Below are positions 7,215 to 13,928 of a DNA stretch of 13,928 bases, piece after piece; position 1 is the first letter of the stretch, and each line of letters starts with the position of its first letter. The DNA comes from JBIICS01 sp044238735 (GTDB lineage Bacteria; Bacteroidota; Bacteroidia; UBA4408). The notes under the pieces were generated by a model. The model was given only the letters and a program-made list of their open reading frames with translations, did no database searches and was not told the DNA's origin. Position numbers and translations under genes: made by a program. The DNA lies in NCBI GenBank assembly GCA_044238735.1, contig JBIICS010000075.1:1-13928 (forward strand), in the 5' to 3' direction.

Positions 7215-8735
7215 ATGATTTTACTCAAAAAATTCGGCAATATTAATTATATTTTAATATTCTCTTTTCTTTTCTTTTTTGTTGAAAAGTCCAATGCTAA
7301 TAATTTAATTATAGGAAGCCCTACCGTATCGGGCGCTAATCTTCAGTTTACAGTCCAGTGGGATAACAGCTGGAACGTTAGCACTGGTCCTGGCAATTAT
7401 GATGCGGTATGGATTTTTGTTAAAAGGCAAGTGTGTGGCGGAGCCCAAACGTGGGATCATTCCTTATTAAGCACCAACTCTGCCGATCATGCTGTAAGCG
7501 GAGGAGTTTTGCAAGTAGATGCAGTAACTGATGGTGTTGGTGTATTTATAAGGCGGTCTGCCGTAGGCAACGGAAATATCGCTGCCTCCACTGTAACCTT
7601 GGCGCTTCAAACCCCTGCCAATGGGGTGGATAATTTTCAAGTTAATGGTATTGAAATGGTTTATGTGCCTACCGGTAATTTTACTATTGGAGATGGAATT
7701 AGCACTTATACGTTTAACGGTGCAACAATTACTGCAGCAACACAGGCTGCTGGTTTCGCGACTGCTAGTGGATATCAAGGGAGTAACTATGGTTCAACGG
7801 GAAGTCCAAGTTTACCTCCTTCATACCCTCAAGGATATAATGCGTTTTATTGTATGAAATATGAAATAAGTCAGGAACAATATGTGAAATTTTTAAACGC
7901 ACTTACTTTTACCCAGCAATTTGGGCGTATACAAGTGTCTCCGGCCTCTGCCACAGGCACGTGGCCCATCCAAACAGCATCACCTAATCATTCCAGAAAT
8001 GGTATTAGGATTATGACTCCTGGTGTTGCCCTTACAACTCCGGCAATATTTGGCTGCGATTTAAATGTGAACGGAACCTTTAATGAGGCTGCTGACGGGC
8101 AAAATGTGGCTTGTAACTGGTTGCGGTGGTCTGATTTAATGGCTTATTTAGATTGGTCTGGTTTAAGACCCATGACTGAAATGGAATTTGAAAAAGCCTG
8201 CCGGGGACCTGCACCCGCTCTTGCTAATGAATACGCCTGGGGTTCAACCTCATTTACTCAAGCAACTTCAACTGCCCTTAATAACGCAGGTCAAAGTTCT
8301 GAGACTTCAACAGCTTCTGGAAATGGGTTAAGTGCCTTTAATGCAAGTAATCAAACCACTTTTGGCCCACTACGTTGCGGCTTTGCAGCCGGTGCTGCAA
8401 CAACTCGGTATCAGTCTGGGGCTACTTATTGGGGAATTATGGATATGACTGGTAATGTTGCCGAACAATGTGTTGGAGGATATAATTTTAATTACAGTAG
8501 TTTTAACGGATTAAATGGAGATGGAGTTATATCCACATCAAATGGTGATGCAAACACCGCTAATTGGCCTGTTTCTGGAGGTGGTCAGGCAGGGGGAGTG
8601 GCCAGAGGGGGGTATTTTGGACCATTGACTGCTGGTTTTGGCGAGGCAAGGGTAAGTGATCGAAGGTGGATGACAGAGAATTGGAATCAAGTTCGAAACT
8701 CTGCCGGAGGTGGAAGGGGAATTAGAGTACCTTAA
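7215..8735 (+). CDS. Exported SUMF1/FGE-like domain protein without the catalytic cysteine pair
   Basis: A 506-residue protein with a signal peptide (MILLKKF, then a hydrophobic core, to about residue 29). An N-terminal beta-rich domain (about 30-132; WDNSWN, DAVWIFVKRQVC) is followed by a formylglycine-generating enzyme/sulfatase-modifying (SUMF1) fold at about 142-505. Landmarks are MVYVPTGNFTIGD (148-160), YEISQEQYVKFLN (216-228), LRPMTEMEFEKACRG (317-331), MDMTGNVAEQC (409-419) and ARGGYF (463-468). True FGEs carry a copper-binding C-x4-C after the RGGS-like segment; here that segment (463-490) has no cysteine and the terminus GRGIRVP lacks the usual FRC. It is therefore probably not a formylglycine generator; structural, binding or other roles are possible. 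It is the first gene of a pair with the repeat protein: its TAA is the first of three tandem in-frame TAA codons. Fold assignment is firm; activity is unknown. Confidence 0.88.
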   Translation: MILLKKFGNINYILIFSFLFFFVEKSNANNLIIGSPTVSGANLQFTVQWDNSWNVSTGPGNYDAVWIFVKRQVCGGAQTWDHSLLSTNSADHAVSGGVLQVDAVTDGVGVFIRRSAVGNGNIAASTVTLALQTPANGVDNFQVNGIEMVYVPTGNFTIGDGISTYTFNGATITAATQAAGFATASGYQGSNYGSTGSPSLPPSYPQGYNAFYCMKYEISQEQYVKFLNALTFTQQFGRIQVSPASATGTWPIQTASPNHSRNGIRIMTPGVALTTPAIFGCDLNVNGTFNEAADGQNVACNWLRWSDLMAYLDWSGLRPMTEMEFEKACRGPAPALANEYAWGSTSFTQATSTALNNAGQSSETSTASGNGLSAFNASNQTTFGPLRCGFAAGAATTRYQSGATYWGIMDMTGNVAEQCVGGYNFNYSSFNGLNGDGVISTSNGDANTANWPVSGGGQAGGVARGGYFGPLTAGFGEARVSDRRWMTENWNQVRNSAGGGRGIRVP

Positions 8736-8753
8736 TAATAAATTTTTTTAAAC

Positions 8754-10061
8754 CTGAAATTATTCGTTAACATATTATTGGTACTGGGTTTTAACTCCAC
8801 TTTATGTGCACAATTTGCCGGAGGTTTAAACGTTGGATATGATTCTAAAACCTTGGTACAAACAACATGTAGCGATATTACTCCCTCTTTTATTTTTAAA
8901 GGAGGTAATGGAGATGGTAAAGCAACTAATACATTAACTCAAACAAATTGCCCCGACCTTTCTCCTATTTTCATTGGCGGTAATTCCGATGGATTTGCAT
9001 CAAACGATCTAACTCAAGGCATATGCCCTGATATAACCCCCAACTTTATATATATCGGTGGAAACAACGATGGGTTTGCCGCCAATGATTTAATTCAAGG
9101 CATATGCCCTGACCTTTCTCCAATTTTCAGTGGAGGGAACAACGATGGATTTGCCGCCACTGATTTAACTCAAGGCATATGCCCTGACTTATCTCCTCTT
9201 TTCCCAGGAGGAAACAACGATGGATTTGCATCAAACGATCTGGTTCAAGGCATATGCCCTGACCTTTCTCCTCGTTTCCCAGGAGGAAATAACGATGGAT
9301 TTGCCGCCAATGATTTAATTCAAGGCATATGCCCCGACCCCACACCAAATTTTATTTATTATGGAGGCAACAACGATGGCTCGGATGTAAAGCAACTAAC
9401 CCAAAATAATTGCCCCGACCCCACACCCCTATTTATTTTTTACGGAGGAAACAGCGATGGTTTTAGCTGGAATTTCAGACAAGCTACACCATGCTCCCCT
9501 ATTCCAAGCGGGCTTCCAATAGAACTTATTTCGTTTAGGGGTATGTGTAACGATTTAAATATTAAACTTATTTGGAGCACGGCTGTAGAGATAAATAATG
9601 ATTTTTTTACCCTTGAACGCAGCTCCGATGGCTTAAACTTCAATGAAATTGCTCAAATTGATGGATCGGGTACAATTAACAAAATTAGTAATTACGATTA
9701 CATCGATTTAGATCCCGCAGAAGGATTTAACTTCTACCGCCTAAAGCAAACCGATTACGATGGAAGCTATAATTATTCGAACCCTATAAATGTAAAGTGT
9801 GACGCAACTGTAACGGAGTTTTTTACCGTATATCCCAATCCTGCCAAATCAGAATTAAACATTGAGTTTTTTGAAACCAACACTACCAAGCACATTGAAA
9901 TAATTGATGCTCAAGGTCGATTGGTATTCGAAAGCGATATTATAAATAAAACTAAAATTAATACCGATAATTATTCACTTGGAGTTTATTTAGTAAAACT
10001 GAGCTATCCCCAAAATAATTCCTTGCCATCATACTCCTATCAAAAATTCATTAAAGAGTAA
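8754..10061 (+). CDS. T9SS-sorted cysteine-repeat surface protein
   Basis: About 435 residues. A signal peptide (KLFVNILLVLGFNSTLCAQ) is followed by about nine tandem repeats of 25-27 residues (8820-9494), with core GG-N-x-DG-F and later Q-G-I-C-P-D. Then come an Fn3-like domain (about residues 253-345 in this numbering; PIELISF, LIWSTAVEINNDFFTLERS, FYRLKQTDYDG) and a T9SS type A sorting domain (YPNPAKSELNI, then LGVYLVKLSY). It should be exported and then displayed or released by T9SS. There is no ATG anywhere near the start. The only canonical start, TTG at 8778, would leave an 11-residue signal peptide with no basic n-region. I prefer CTG at 8754 (M-KLFVN); ATT at 8742 is also possible. 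It follows the SUMF1-like gene in the same frame after TAATAATAA, so reinitiation or coupling is plausible. The function of the repeats is unknown; the GGNxDG turns could bind calcium. It converges on uvrA with a 6-bp gap and no clear terminator. Confidence 0.85.
   Translation: MKLFVNILLVLGFNSTLCAQFAGGLNVGYDSKTLVQTTCSDITPSFIFKGGNGDGKATNTLTQTNCPDLSPIFIGGNSDGFASNDLTQGICPDITPNFIYIGGNNDGFAANDLIQGICPDLSPIFSGGNNDGFAATDLTQGICPDLSPLFPGGNNDGFASNDLVQGICPDLSPRFPGGNNDGFAANDLIQGICPDPTPNFIYYGGNNDGSDVKQLTQNNCPDPTPLFIFYGGNSDGFSWNFRQATPCSPIPSGLPIELISFRGMCNDLNIKLIWSTAVEINNDFFTLERSSDGLNFNEIAQIDGSGTINKISNYDYIDLDPAEGFNFYRLKQTDYDGSYNYSNPINVKCDATVTEFFTVYPNPAKSELNIEFFETNTTKHIEIIDAQGRLVFESDIINKTKINTDNYSLGVYLVKLSYPQNNSLPSYSYQKFIKE
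8820..9494 (+). repeat. Tandem coding repeats, 75/81-bp period, one Cys per unit
   Basis: Units start at 8820, 8901, 8976, 9057, 9132, 9207, 9282, 9363 and 9444, giving steps of 81, 75, 81, 75, 75, 75, 81 and 81 bp. The 81-bp units carry two extra residues (FIYI- or FIFY-type linkers). Central units are nearly identical at DNA level: the palindrome GGCATATGCC recurs at 9018, 9099, 9174, 9249 and 9324. The outer units are diverged, especially the first and last. This is the pattern expected from recent internal expansion or homogenisation of the array. Every unit keeps one cysteine. Confidence 0.92.
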
Positions 10062-10067
10062 ATGCTA

Positions 10068-12917
10068 CTACGCATTAACCAGTTTATTTTTTAAATAAAA
10101 TCCCGTATAACTGGCCTTGCAATTAACTAATTCTTCCGGAGTACCTTCAAAAACAAGTTTACCACCCTCATCACCTCCCTCTGGACCCAAATCTATAACC
10201 CAGTCGGCGCATTTAATAATTTCGGGATTGTGCTCTATAATCCAAACATGATGACCACGATTAATTAAAGCATTAATAGATTTTATTAATTTCTCGATAT
10301 CATGAAAATGAAGCCCCGTTGTAGGCTCATCAAATATAAACAAGGATCTTTTATCCGAATTACCCAAAGTTAAAAAGTATGCAAGCTTAATACGTTGTGC
10401 CTCGCCGCCACTTAGAGTAGAACTGGATTGACCAAGCTTAACATAACCCAAACCAACATCAGAAAGCGTGATAAGCTTATTTACCAACTTTCGGGTATCA
10501 TTAGATTGCTTTTCAGTTTTACTAAAAAAATCTACTGCATCATCAACCGTTAAAGCCAAAACATCTGCAATGCTCTTACCTTCAAACAAAACTTCCAGAA
10601 CCTCTTGCTTAAATCTTTTTCCGTTACATGCTTCGCACACCAAGTGAACATCAGCCATAAACTGCATCTCTACAACAATTTCACCCTCACCCTGGCAAAC
10701 CTCACACCTACCGCCCTCAACATTAAATGAAAAATGAGAGGGCTTATACCCTCTTGTTTTAGACAAGCTTTCATGCGCAAATAAAGAACGAATTTCGTCG
10801 TAGGCCTTTATATAGGTTATTGGATTGGAACGGGAGGATTTACCAATGGGATTCTGATCAACAAAATCAACATCATCAAACAATTCTAAATCACCATCAA
10901 TTTTATCATAATTTCCGGTTTGATCGACTCCAAATCCGCCTTTATATTTTTTTAGAGCAGGATAAACAATACGTTTTACAAGAGAGGTTTTTCCAGAGCC
11001 ACTTACTCCGGTTATCACTGTTAAACAATTTAAAGGAATTTTTAAGTCAATATTTTTAAGATTATTTTCTTTAGCACCTATTACCTCAACAAAGTTATTA
11101 GTCTTTCTTCTAAAAGTAGGAATAGGAATTTTTTCATCTCCGTTTAAATATCGAGCCGTTAAACTTTTATTTTCTTTTATTAGTTCGTTGTGATTACCCT
11201 GAAAAACCAAATTACCGCCATAATTACCGGCCATTGGACCTATATCAATAAGTTGATCGGCTGCACGCATAATTTCCTCATCATGTTCAACCACAATAAC
11301 CGTATTTCCAACATTTCTTAGCGCAACCAATACGTTAATCAAGCGTAAAGTATCGCGTGGATGCAAACCAATGCTTGGCTCATCTAAAACATACAACGAA
11401 CCCACCAAACTACTCCCTAAAGAAGTAGCCAGATTAATACGCTGAGATTCACCACCCGACAAGGTGTTAGACAATCGATTTAGAGTTAAATAACTTAATC
11501 CAACATCCGATAAGAATCTTAAACGATTAGTGATTTCCAATATTAAACGAGAAGATATCTCCATATCTTCTTTACTCAAAGTGCCGGGTAATGCTTCAAA
11601 CCAAGGAAGAAGTTCTTTGATTTGCATAAGCACTAAATCGGTTATGCATTTATTCCCAATTTTTACATAATTAGCATCTGGTCTGAGGCGAGTTCCACGA
11701 CAATCGGGACATTTAGTTTTACCTCTGTATCTGGATAACATTACCCTATATTGAATCTTATAGGTTTGTTCTTCCAACATTTTAAAAAAATCGTTTAAGC
11801 CCGTAAAATATCGATTGCCATGCCATAAAAGATCTTTTTCTTCGGGAGACAGATCGTAATAACTGCGATGAACAGGAAAATCAAACTTGTAAGCATTCAT
11901 AACAAGTTTATCCTTAAACTCTTTCATTGTGGGTCCATTCCAAGGTGCAATAGCACCATCATAAACAGACAATTTTTTATTAGGAATTACAAGATCTTCG
12001 TCAATACCAATTACAGAACCATAACCCTCACATTTTTTACAAGCACCGTAAGGATTATTAAACGCAAACAAATTTACGGTTGGTTCCTCAAAACTAATTC
12101 CATCCAACTCAAATCGATTACTAAATAAATATTCAGAAGAACTACCATCAGCCTTTAAAACCTCAACCACACATTCATTATTACCCTCATAAAAAGCAGT
12201 TTGTACCGAATCTGCAAAACGATTTTGAGCACCTTCATCTTCCGTTTCAACGGCAAGTCGGTCAATTAATAAAATAAGCTCAGATGATTTTTCTTTTTTT
12301 AAAAAAGAAATCAATTCGTCAATACGAGTTATCACATTATTCCACTTTACCCTCGAGAAACCCTGTTGTTGAAATACTTTTAAACGTTCGGCAAGCGATA
12401 AATCGGCATTTAGTTTAATTTTTGCAAACAACACTATTTTTGTACCCGGTTGATGAGAGAATACAAAATCAACCACATCCGAAACAGTAAAACGCTTAAC
12501 TCTGTTTCCCGAAATTGGAGAAAAAGTTTGACCTACCCGGGCAAATAAAAGTTTAAGGTAATCGTAAATTTCGGTACTGGTTCCAACAGTAGAACGAGGA
12601 TTTCGCGTATTTACCTTTTGTTCGATGGCAATTGCAGGTGAAATCCCTTTCACATAATCCACATCAGGTTTGTCCAATCTACCTAAAAATTGTCGGGCAT
12701 AAGAAGACAAACTTTCCACATAACGGCGCTGACCTTCGGCATAAATAGTGTCAAAAGCCAAGGAAGATTTACCCGAACCCGACAAACCGGTAACAACCAC
12801 CAATTTATTTCGGGGGATTGCAATACTTAAATCCTTTAAATTATGCACACGCGCACCTTTAACAAGAATAAATTTTCGAGGATCCAGACTTTCAAAATCA
12901 ATTTTATTGCTTGCCAT
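10068..12917 (-). CDS. uvrA: Excinuclease ABC subunit A
   Basis: A 949-residue UvrA, the damage-recognition ATPase of nucleotide excision repair, which dimerises and loads UvrB at lesions in the cytoplasm. Both ABC halves are complete. Half I has Walker A GLSGSGKSS (44-52), signature LSGGE (486-490) and Walker B LDEP (511-514). Half II has Walker A GVSGSGKTS (637-645), LSGGE (835-839) and FDEPT (862-866). The C-terminal zinc finger is C738-x2-C741-x19-C761-x2-C764. A CPDC pair lies at 403-406 in the insertion region. The first zinc-finger module keeps only its second pair (C293, C296): the segment where the first CxxC would be reads LFSNRFELDG. The start ATG at 12917 fits family length. The gene stands alone, convergent with the repeat-protein gene and divergent from the sigma gene. 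No SOS-type operator could be recognised. Confidence 0.97.
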   Translation of the reverse strand: MASNKIDFESLDPRKFILVKGARVHNLKDLSIAIPRNKLVVVTGLSGSGKSSLAFDTIYAEGQRRYVESLSSYARQFLGRLDKPDVDYVKGISPAIAIEQKVNTRNPRSTVGTSTEIYDYLKLLFARVGQTFSPISGNRVKRFTVSDVVDFVFSHQPGTKIVLFAKIKLNADLSLAERLKVFQQQGFSRVKWNNVITRIDELISFLKKEKSSELILLIDRLAVETEDEGAQNRFADSVQTAFYEGNNECVVEVLKADGSSSEYLFSNRFELDGISFEEPTVNLFAFNNPYGACKKCEGYGSVIGIDEDLVIPNKKLSVYDGAIAPWNGPTMKEFKDKLVMNAYKFDFPVHRSYYDLSPEEKDLLWHGNRYFTGLNDFFKMLEEQTYKIQYRVMLSRYRGKTKCPDCRGTRLRPDANYVKIGNKCITDLVLMQIKELLPWFEALPGTLSKEDMEISSRLILEITNRLRFLSDVGLSYLTLNRLSNTLSGGESQRINLATSLGSSLVGSLYVLDEPSIGLHPRDTLRLINVLVALRNVGNTVIVVEHDEEIMRAADQLIDIGPMAGNYGGNLVFQGNHNELIKENKSLTARYLNGDEKIPIPTFRRKTNNFVEVIGAKENNLKNIDLKIPLNCLTVITGVSGSGKTSLVKRIVYPALKKYKGGFGVDQTGNYDKIDGDLELFDDVDFVDQNPIGKSSRSNPITYIKAYDEIRSLFAHESLSKTRGYKPSHFSFNVEGGRCEVCQGEGEIVVEMQFMADVHLVCEACNGKRFKQEVLEVLFEGKSIADVLALTVDDAVDFFSKTEKQSNDTRKLVNKLITLSDVGLGYVKLGQSSSTLSGGEAQRIKLAYFLTLGNSDKRSLFIFDEPTTGLHFHDIEKLIKSINALINRGHHVWIIEHNPEIIKCADWVIDLGPEGGDEGGKLVFEGTPEELVNCKASYTGFYLKNKLVNA

Positions 12918-12951
12918 AGTATTGTTTTAACATTTTTTGGTACACGTTTTG

Positions 12952-12978
12952 CAAAAATAGGACAATAGAGGCTCAAAA
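12952..12978 (-). promoter_or_regulatory. Candidate promoter of uvrA
   Basis: The minus strand carries TATTTTTG (12959-12952), a full match to the Bacteroidetes -7 box TAnnTTTG, about 35 bp before the uvrA ATG. The nearest upstream TTTG (12977-12974) is only 14 bases away instead of about 19-21, so the -33 element is doubtful. The rest of the 255-bp divergent region (12918-13172) shows no gene. Confidence 0.35.
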
Positions 12979-13172
12979 TTGTTTAATTTTTGAAACCTTT
13001 TTAAATAAATTAGCGTAGTAAACAATAAATAAATTAATTCCGCACAATATTGGTTAAATCTTTACGTTAGAAAATTATTATCATCCTTAACTAACTAAAC
13101 CAATTATTGCCTATTGAATCTATTTTCTACTTTTTTATAGCTATTTGTAACAAACCCTAAAAAAGAGAAATC

Positions 13173-13757
13173 ATGGATCTTAAAAAGTTAACTGATGCAG
13201 AGTTGGTTAAACTCTATCAAGACGGCAATGAAAAATGCCTTGAAGTATTAATAAGCCGACACCAGGGAAAGGTTTTTGGTTATATAAAAAAATCCATTAA
13301 GGATCAGGATGAAGCAGAAGATGTTTTTCAGGACACTTTTATAAAAGTGGTTCATAAATTAAAAGAAAAACAATACGTAGAAGAAGGTAAGTTTTTAAAA
13401 TGGCTATTGCGCATTACCCACAATATGATTATGGATTTTTTTCGCGCCAGTCAAAAAGTAAGTTTTGCCCGAAGCACTGACGAATATAATATTTTTGATA
13501 CCCTAGATTTAACCGAAGAAAATTCTCAGGATAAATTAATGCGGTTACAACTGATGCAGCAACTAAAGGACTTAATTAAACATCTGCCCGAGGATCAACA
13601 AGAAATAATAAAATTTAGATTATACGACGAGTTAAGCTTTAAAGAGATAGCCGGACAGTTAAACATTAGTTTAAATACAGCATTAGGCAGAATGCGTTAC
13701 GCGGTAATAAATATGAGGAAATTAATAGAAAAACACCAAATTGAGTTGATGGTTTAG
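13173..13757 (+). CDS. ECF-type RNA polymerase sigma factor
   Basis: A 194-residue sigma-70 family protein of the extracytoplasmic-function group, with only regions 2 and 4. Region 2 spans about 22-92 (YIKKSIKDQDEAEDVFQDTF, then KFLKWLLRITHNMIMDFFR), which binds core polymerase and the -10 DNA. Region 4 spans about 125-186, with a helix-turn-helix at 153-177 (ELSFKEIAGQLNISLNTALG) for -35 binding. These factors redirect transcription to a small stress- or envelope-related regulon and are usually held by an anti-sigma factor. None follows within this window; the gene ends at a strong terminator 67 bp on, so any anti-sigma factor would be encoded elsewhere. The ATG at 13173 follows AAAAAAGAGAAATC, where AGAG could be a weak ribosome-binding site. 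A poor promoter-like TATAGCTATTTG lies at about 13135-13146. The signal it responds to cannot be told. Confidence 0.95.
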   Translation: MDLKKLTDAELVKLYQDGNEKCLEVLISRHQGKVFGYIKKSIKDQDEAEDVFQDTFIKVVHKLKEKQYVEEGKFLKWLLRITHNMIMDFFRASQKVSFARSTDEYNIFDTLDLTEENSQDKLMRLQLMQQLKDLIKHLPEDQQEIIKFRLYDELSFKEIAGQLNISLNTALGRMRYAVINMRKLIEKHQIELMV

Positions 13758-13771
13758 TTAGTTTTTTAATT

Positions 13772-13813
13772 CAGGTACCCCTTATTGATTTCCAAGTACC
13801 TGTTTATTGATTT
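13772..13813 (+). repeat. Imperfect 20-21-bp tandem duplication with a 7-bp inverted repeat
   Basis: CAGGTACCCC plus TTATTGATTT (13772-13791) is followed by CAAGTACCTGT plus TTATTGATTT (13793-13813), a near duplication. Within it CAGGTAC (13772-13778) and GTACCTG (13796-13802) are reverse complements around a 17-nt loop. It lies between the sigma gene and its terminator, so the transcript could fold here. No function is evident. Confidence 0.5.
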
Positions 13814-13824
13814 GGGTTTTGTTG

Positions 13825-13861
13825 ATCCCGAGCAGCACACCAGTTGTTCGGGATTTTTTTT
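13825..13861 (+). terminator. Rho-independent terminator after the sigma gene
   Basis: ATCCCGAGCA (13825-13834) pairs with TGTTCGGGAT (13845-13854) through ten pairs including one G-U, with a 10-nt loop, and runs straight into eight T. It is the only strong terminator downstream of the sigma gene. The remaining 67 bp of the window show no gene. Confidence 0.88.
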
Positions 13862-13928
13862 GAGCAATAAATTGAAATTTATACCAATTAAGAAGGTTAT
13901 TTTTTAAGCCTAAATATACCATATGTAA

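Noticed and set aside
8580..8735. Possible diversity-generating retroelement target, since the SUMF1/FGE fold is a common variable-protein scaffold
   Set aside because: No reverse transcriptase, no accessory gene and no near-copy (template repeat) of the 3' end of this gene is visible in the window, and the end is not unusually rich in AAY codons.
9017..9334. Regular repeats resembling a CRISPR array
   Set aside because: The repeats are in frame, encode a continuous protein with a signal peptide and sorting domain, and have no unique spacers of constant length.
9127..9348. Minus-strand 73-residue repetitive open frame
   Set aside because: It is the antisense of the tandem repeat array, repetitive only because the sense strand is.
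10061..10076. Small hairpin AATGC / GCATT between the convergent repeat-protein and uvrA genes as a shared terminator
   Set aside because: Only five pairs, no T-run on either side; too weak to call.
13045..13109. Imperfect inverted repeat CAATATTGGTT / AACCAATTATTG in the uvrA-sigma intergenic region
   Set aside because: The arms match imperfectly, are about 40 bp apart and are AT-rich; chance is the simplest explanation.

Overview
The window looks like chromosomal DNA of a Bacteroidota (Bacteroidetes) bacterium. Base composition is AT-rich and Shine-Dalgarno sequences are mostly absent. Two proteins end in type IX secretion (T9SS) type A sorting domains. There is a TPR / beta-propeller / OmpA outer-membrane protein of the kind abundant in this phylum, a mitochondrial-type aconitase, and a few promoter-like sites resembling the Bacteroidetes pattern (TTTG, then about 20 bases, then TAnnTTTG). 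I cannot name the genus.

Left part (1-4685), minus strand: a LamG-type T9SS cargo protein, a 656-residue PorE-like OmpA-family protein, a lipoprotein of unknown function 40 bp behind it, a clear terminator, and a small DCC-family (DUF393) thiol-oxidoreductase-like protein. The OmpA protein and the lipoprotein are probably co-transcribed. The longest stretch without a gene here is 215 bp (3520-3734), which holds an AT-rich inverted repeat and a weak promoter candidate.

Middle (4832-10061), plus strand: aconitate hydratase of the TCA cycle, closed by a strong hairpin terminator, then a two-gene unit. Its first gene is an exported SUMF1/formylglycine-generating-enzyme-like protein that lacks the catalytic cysteine pair. 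Its second is a T9SS-sorted protein built from about nine 25-27-residue repeats, each with one cysteine, followed by an Fn3-like domain and a sorting domain. The two lie in the same reading frame, separated by three tandem TAA codons. The second has no usable ATG, so its start must be CTG, ATT or TTG. This pair is the most unusual part of the window.

Right part (10068-13928): uvrA (nucleotide excision repair) on the minus strand, convergent with and only 6 bp from the repeat-protein gene. A 255-bp divergent intergenic region follows, then an ECF sigma factor on the plus strand with a strong terminator behind it. No tRNA, rRNA, insertion sequence, CRISPR array or phage gene was seen. Apart from the repeat-protein pair, the content is ordinary Bacteroidota core and cell-envelope genes.
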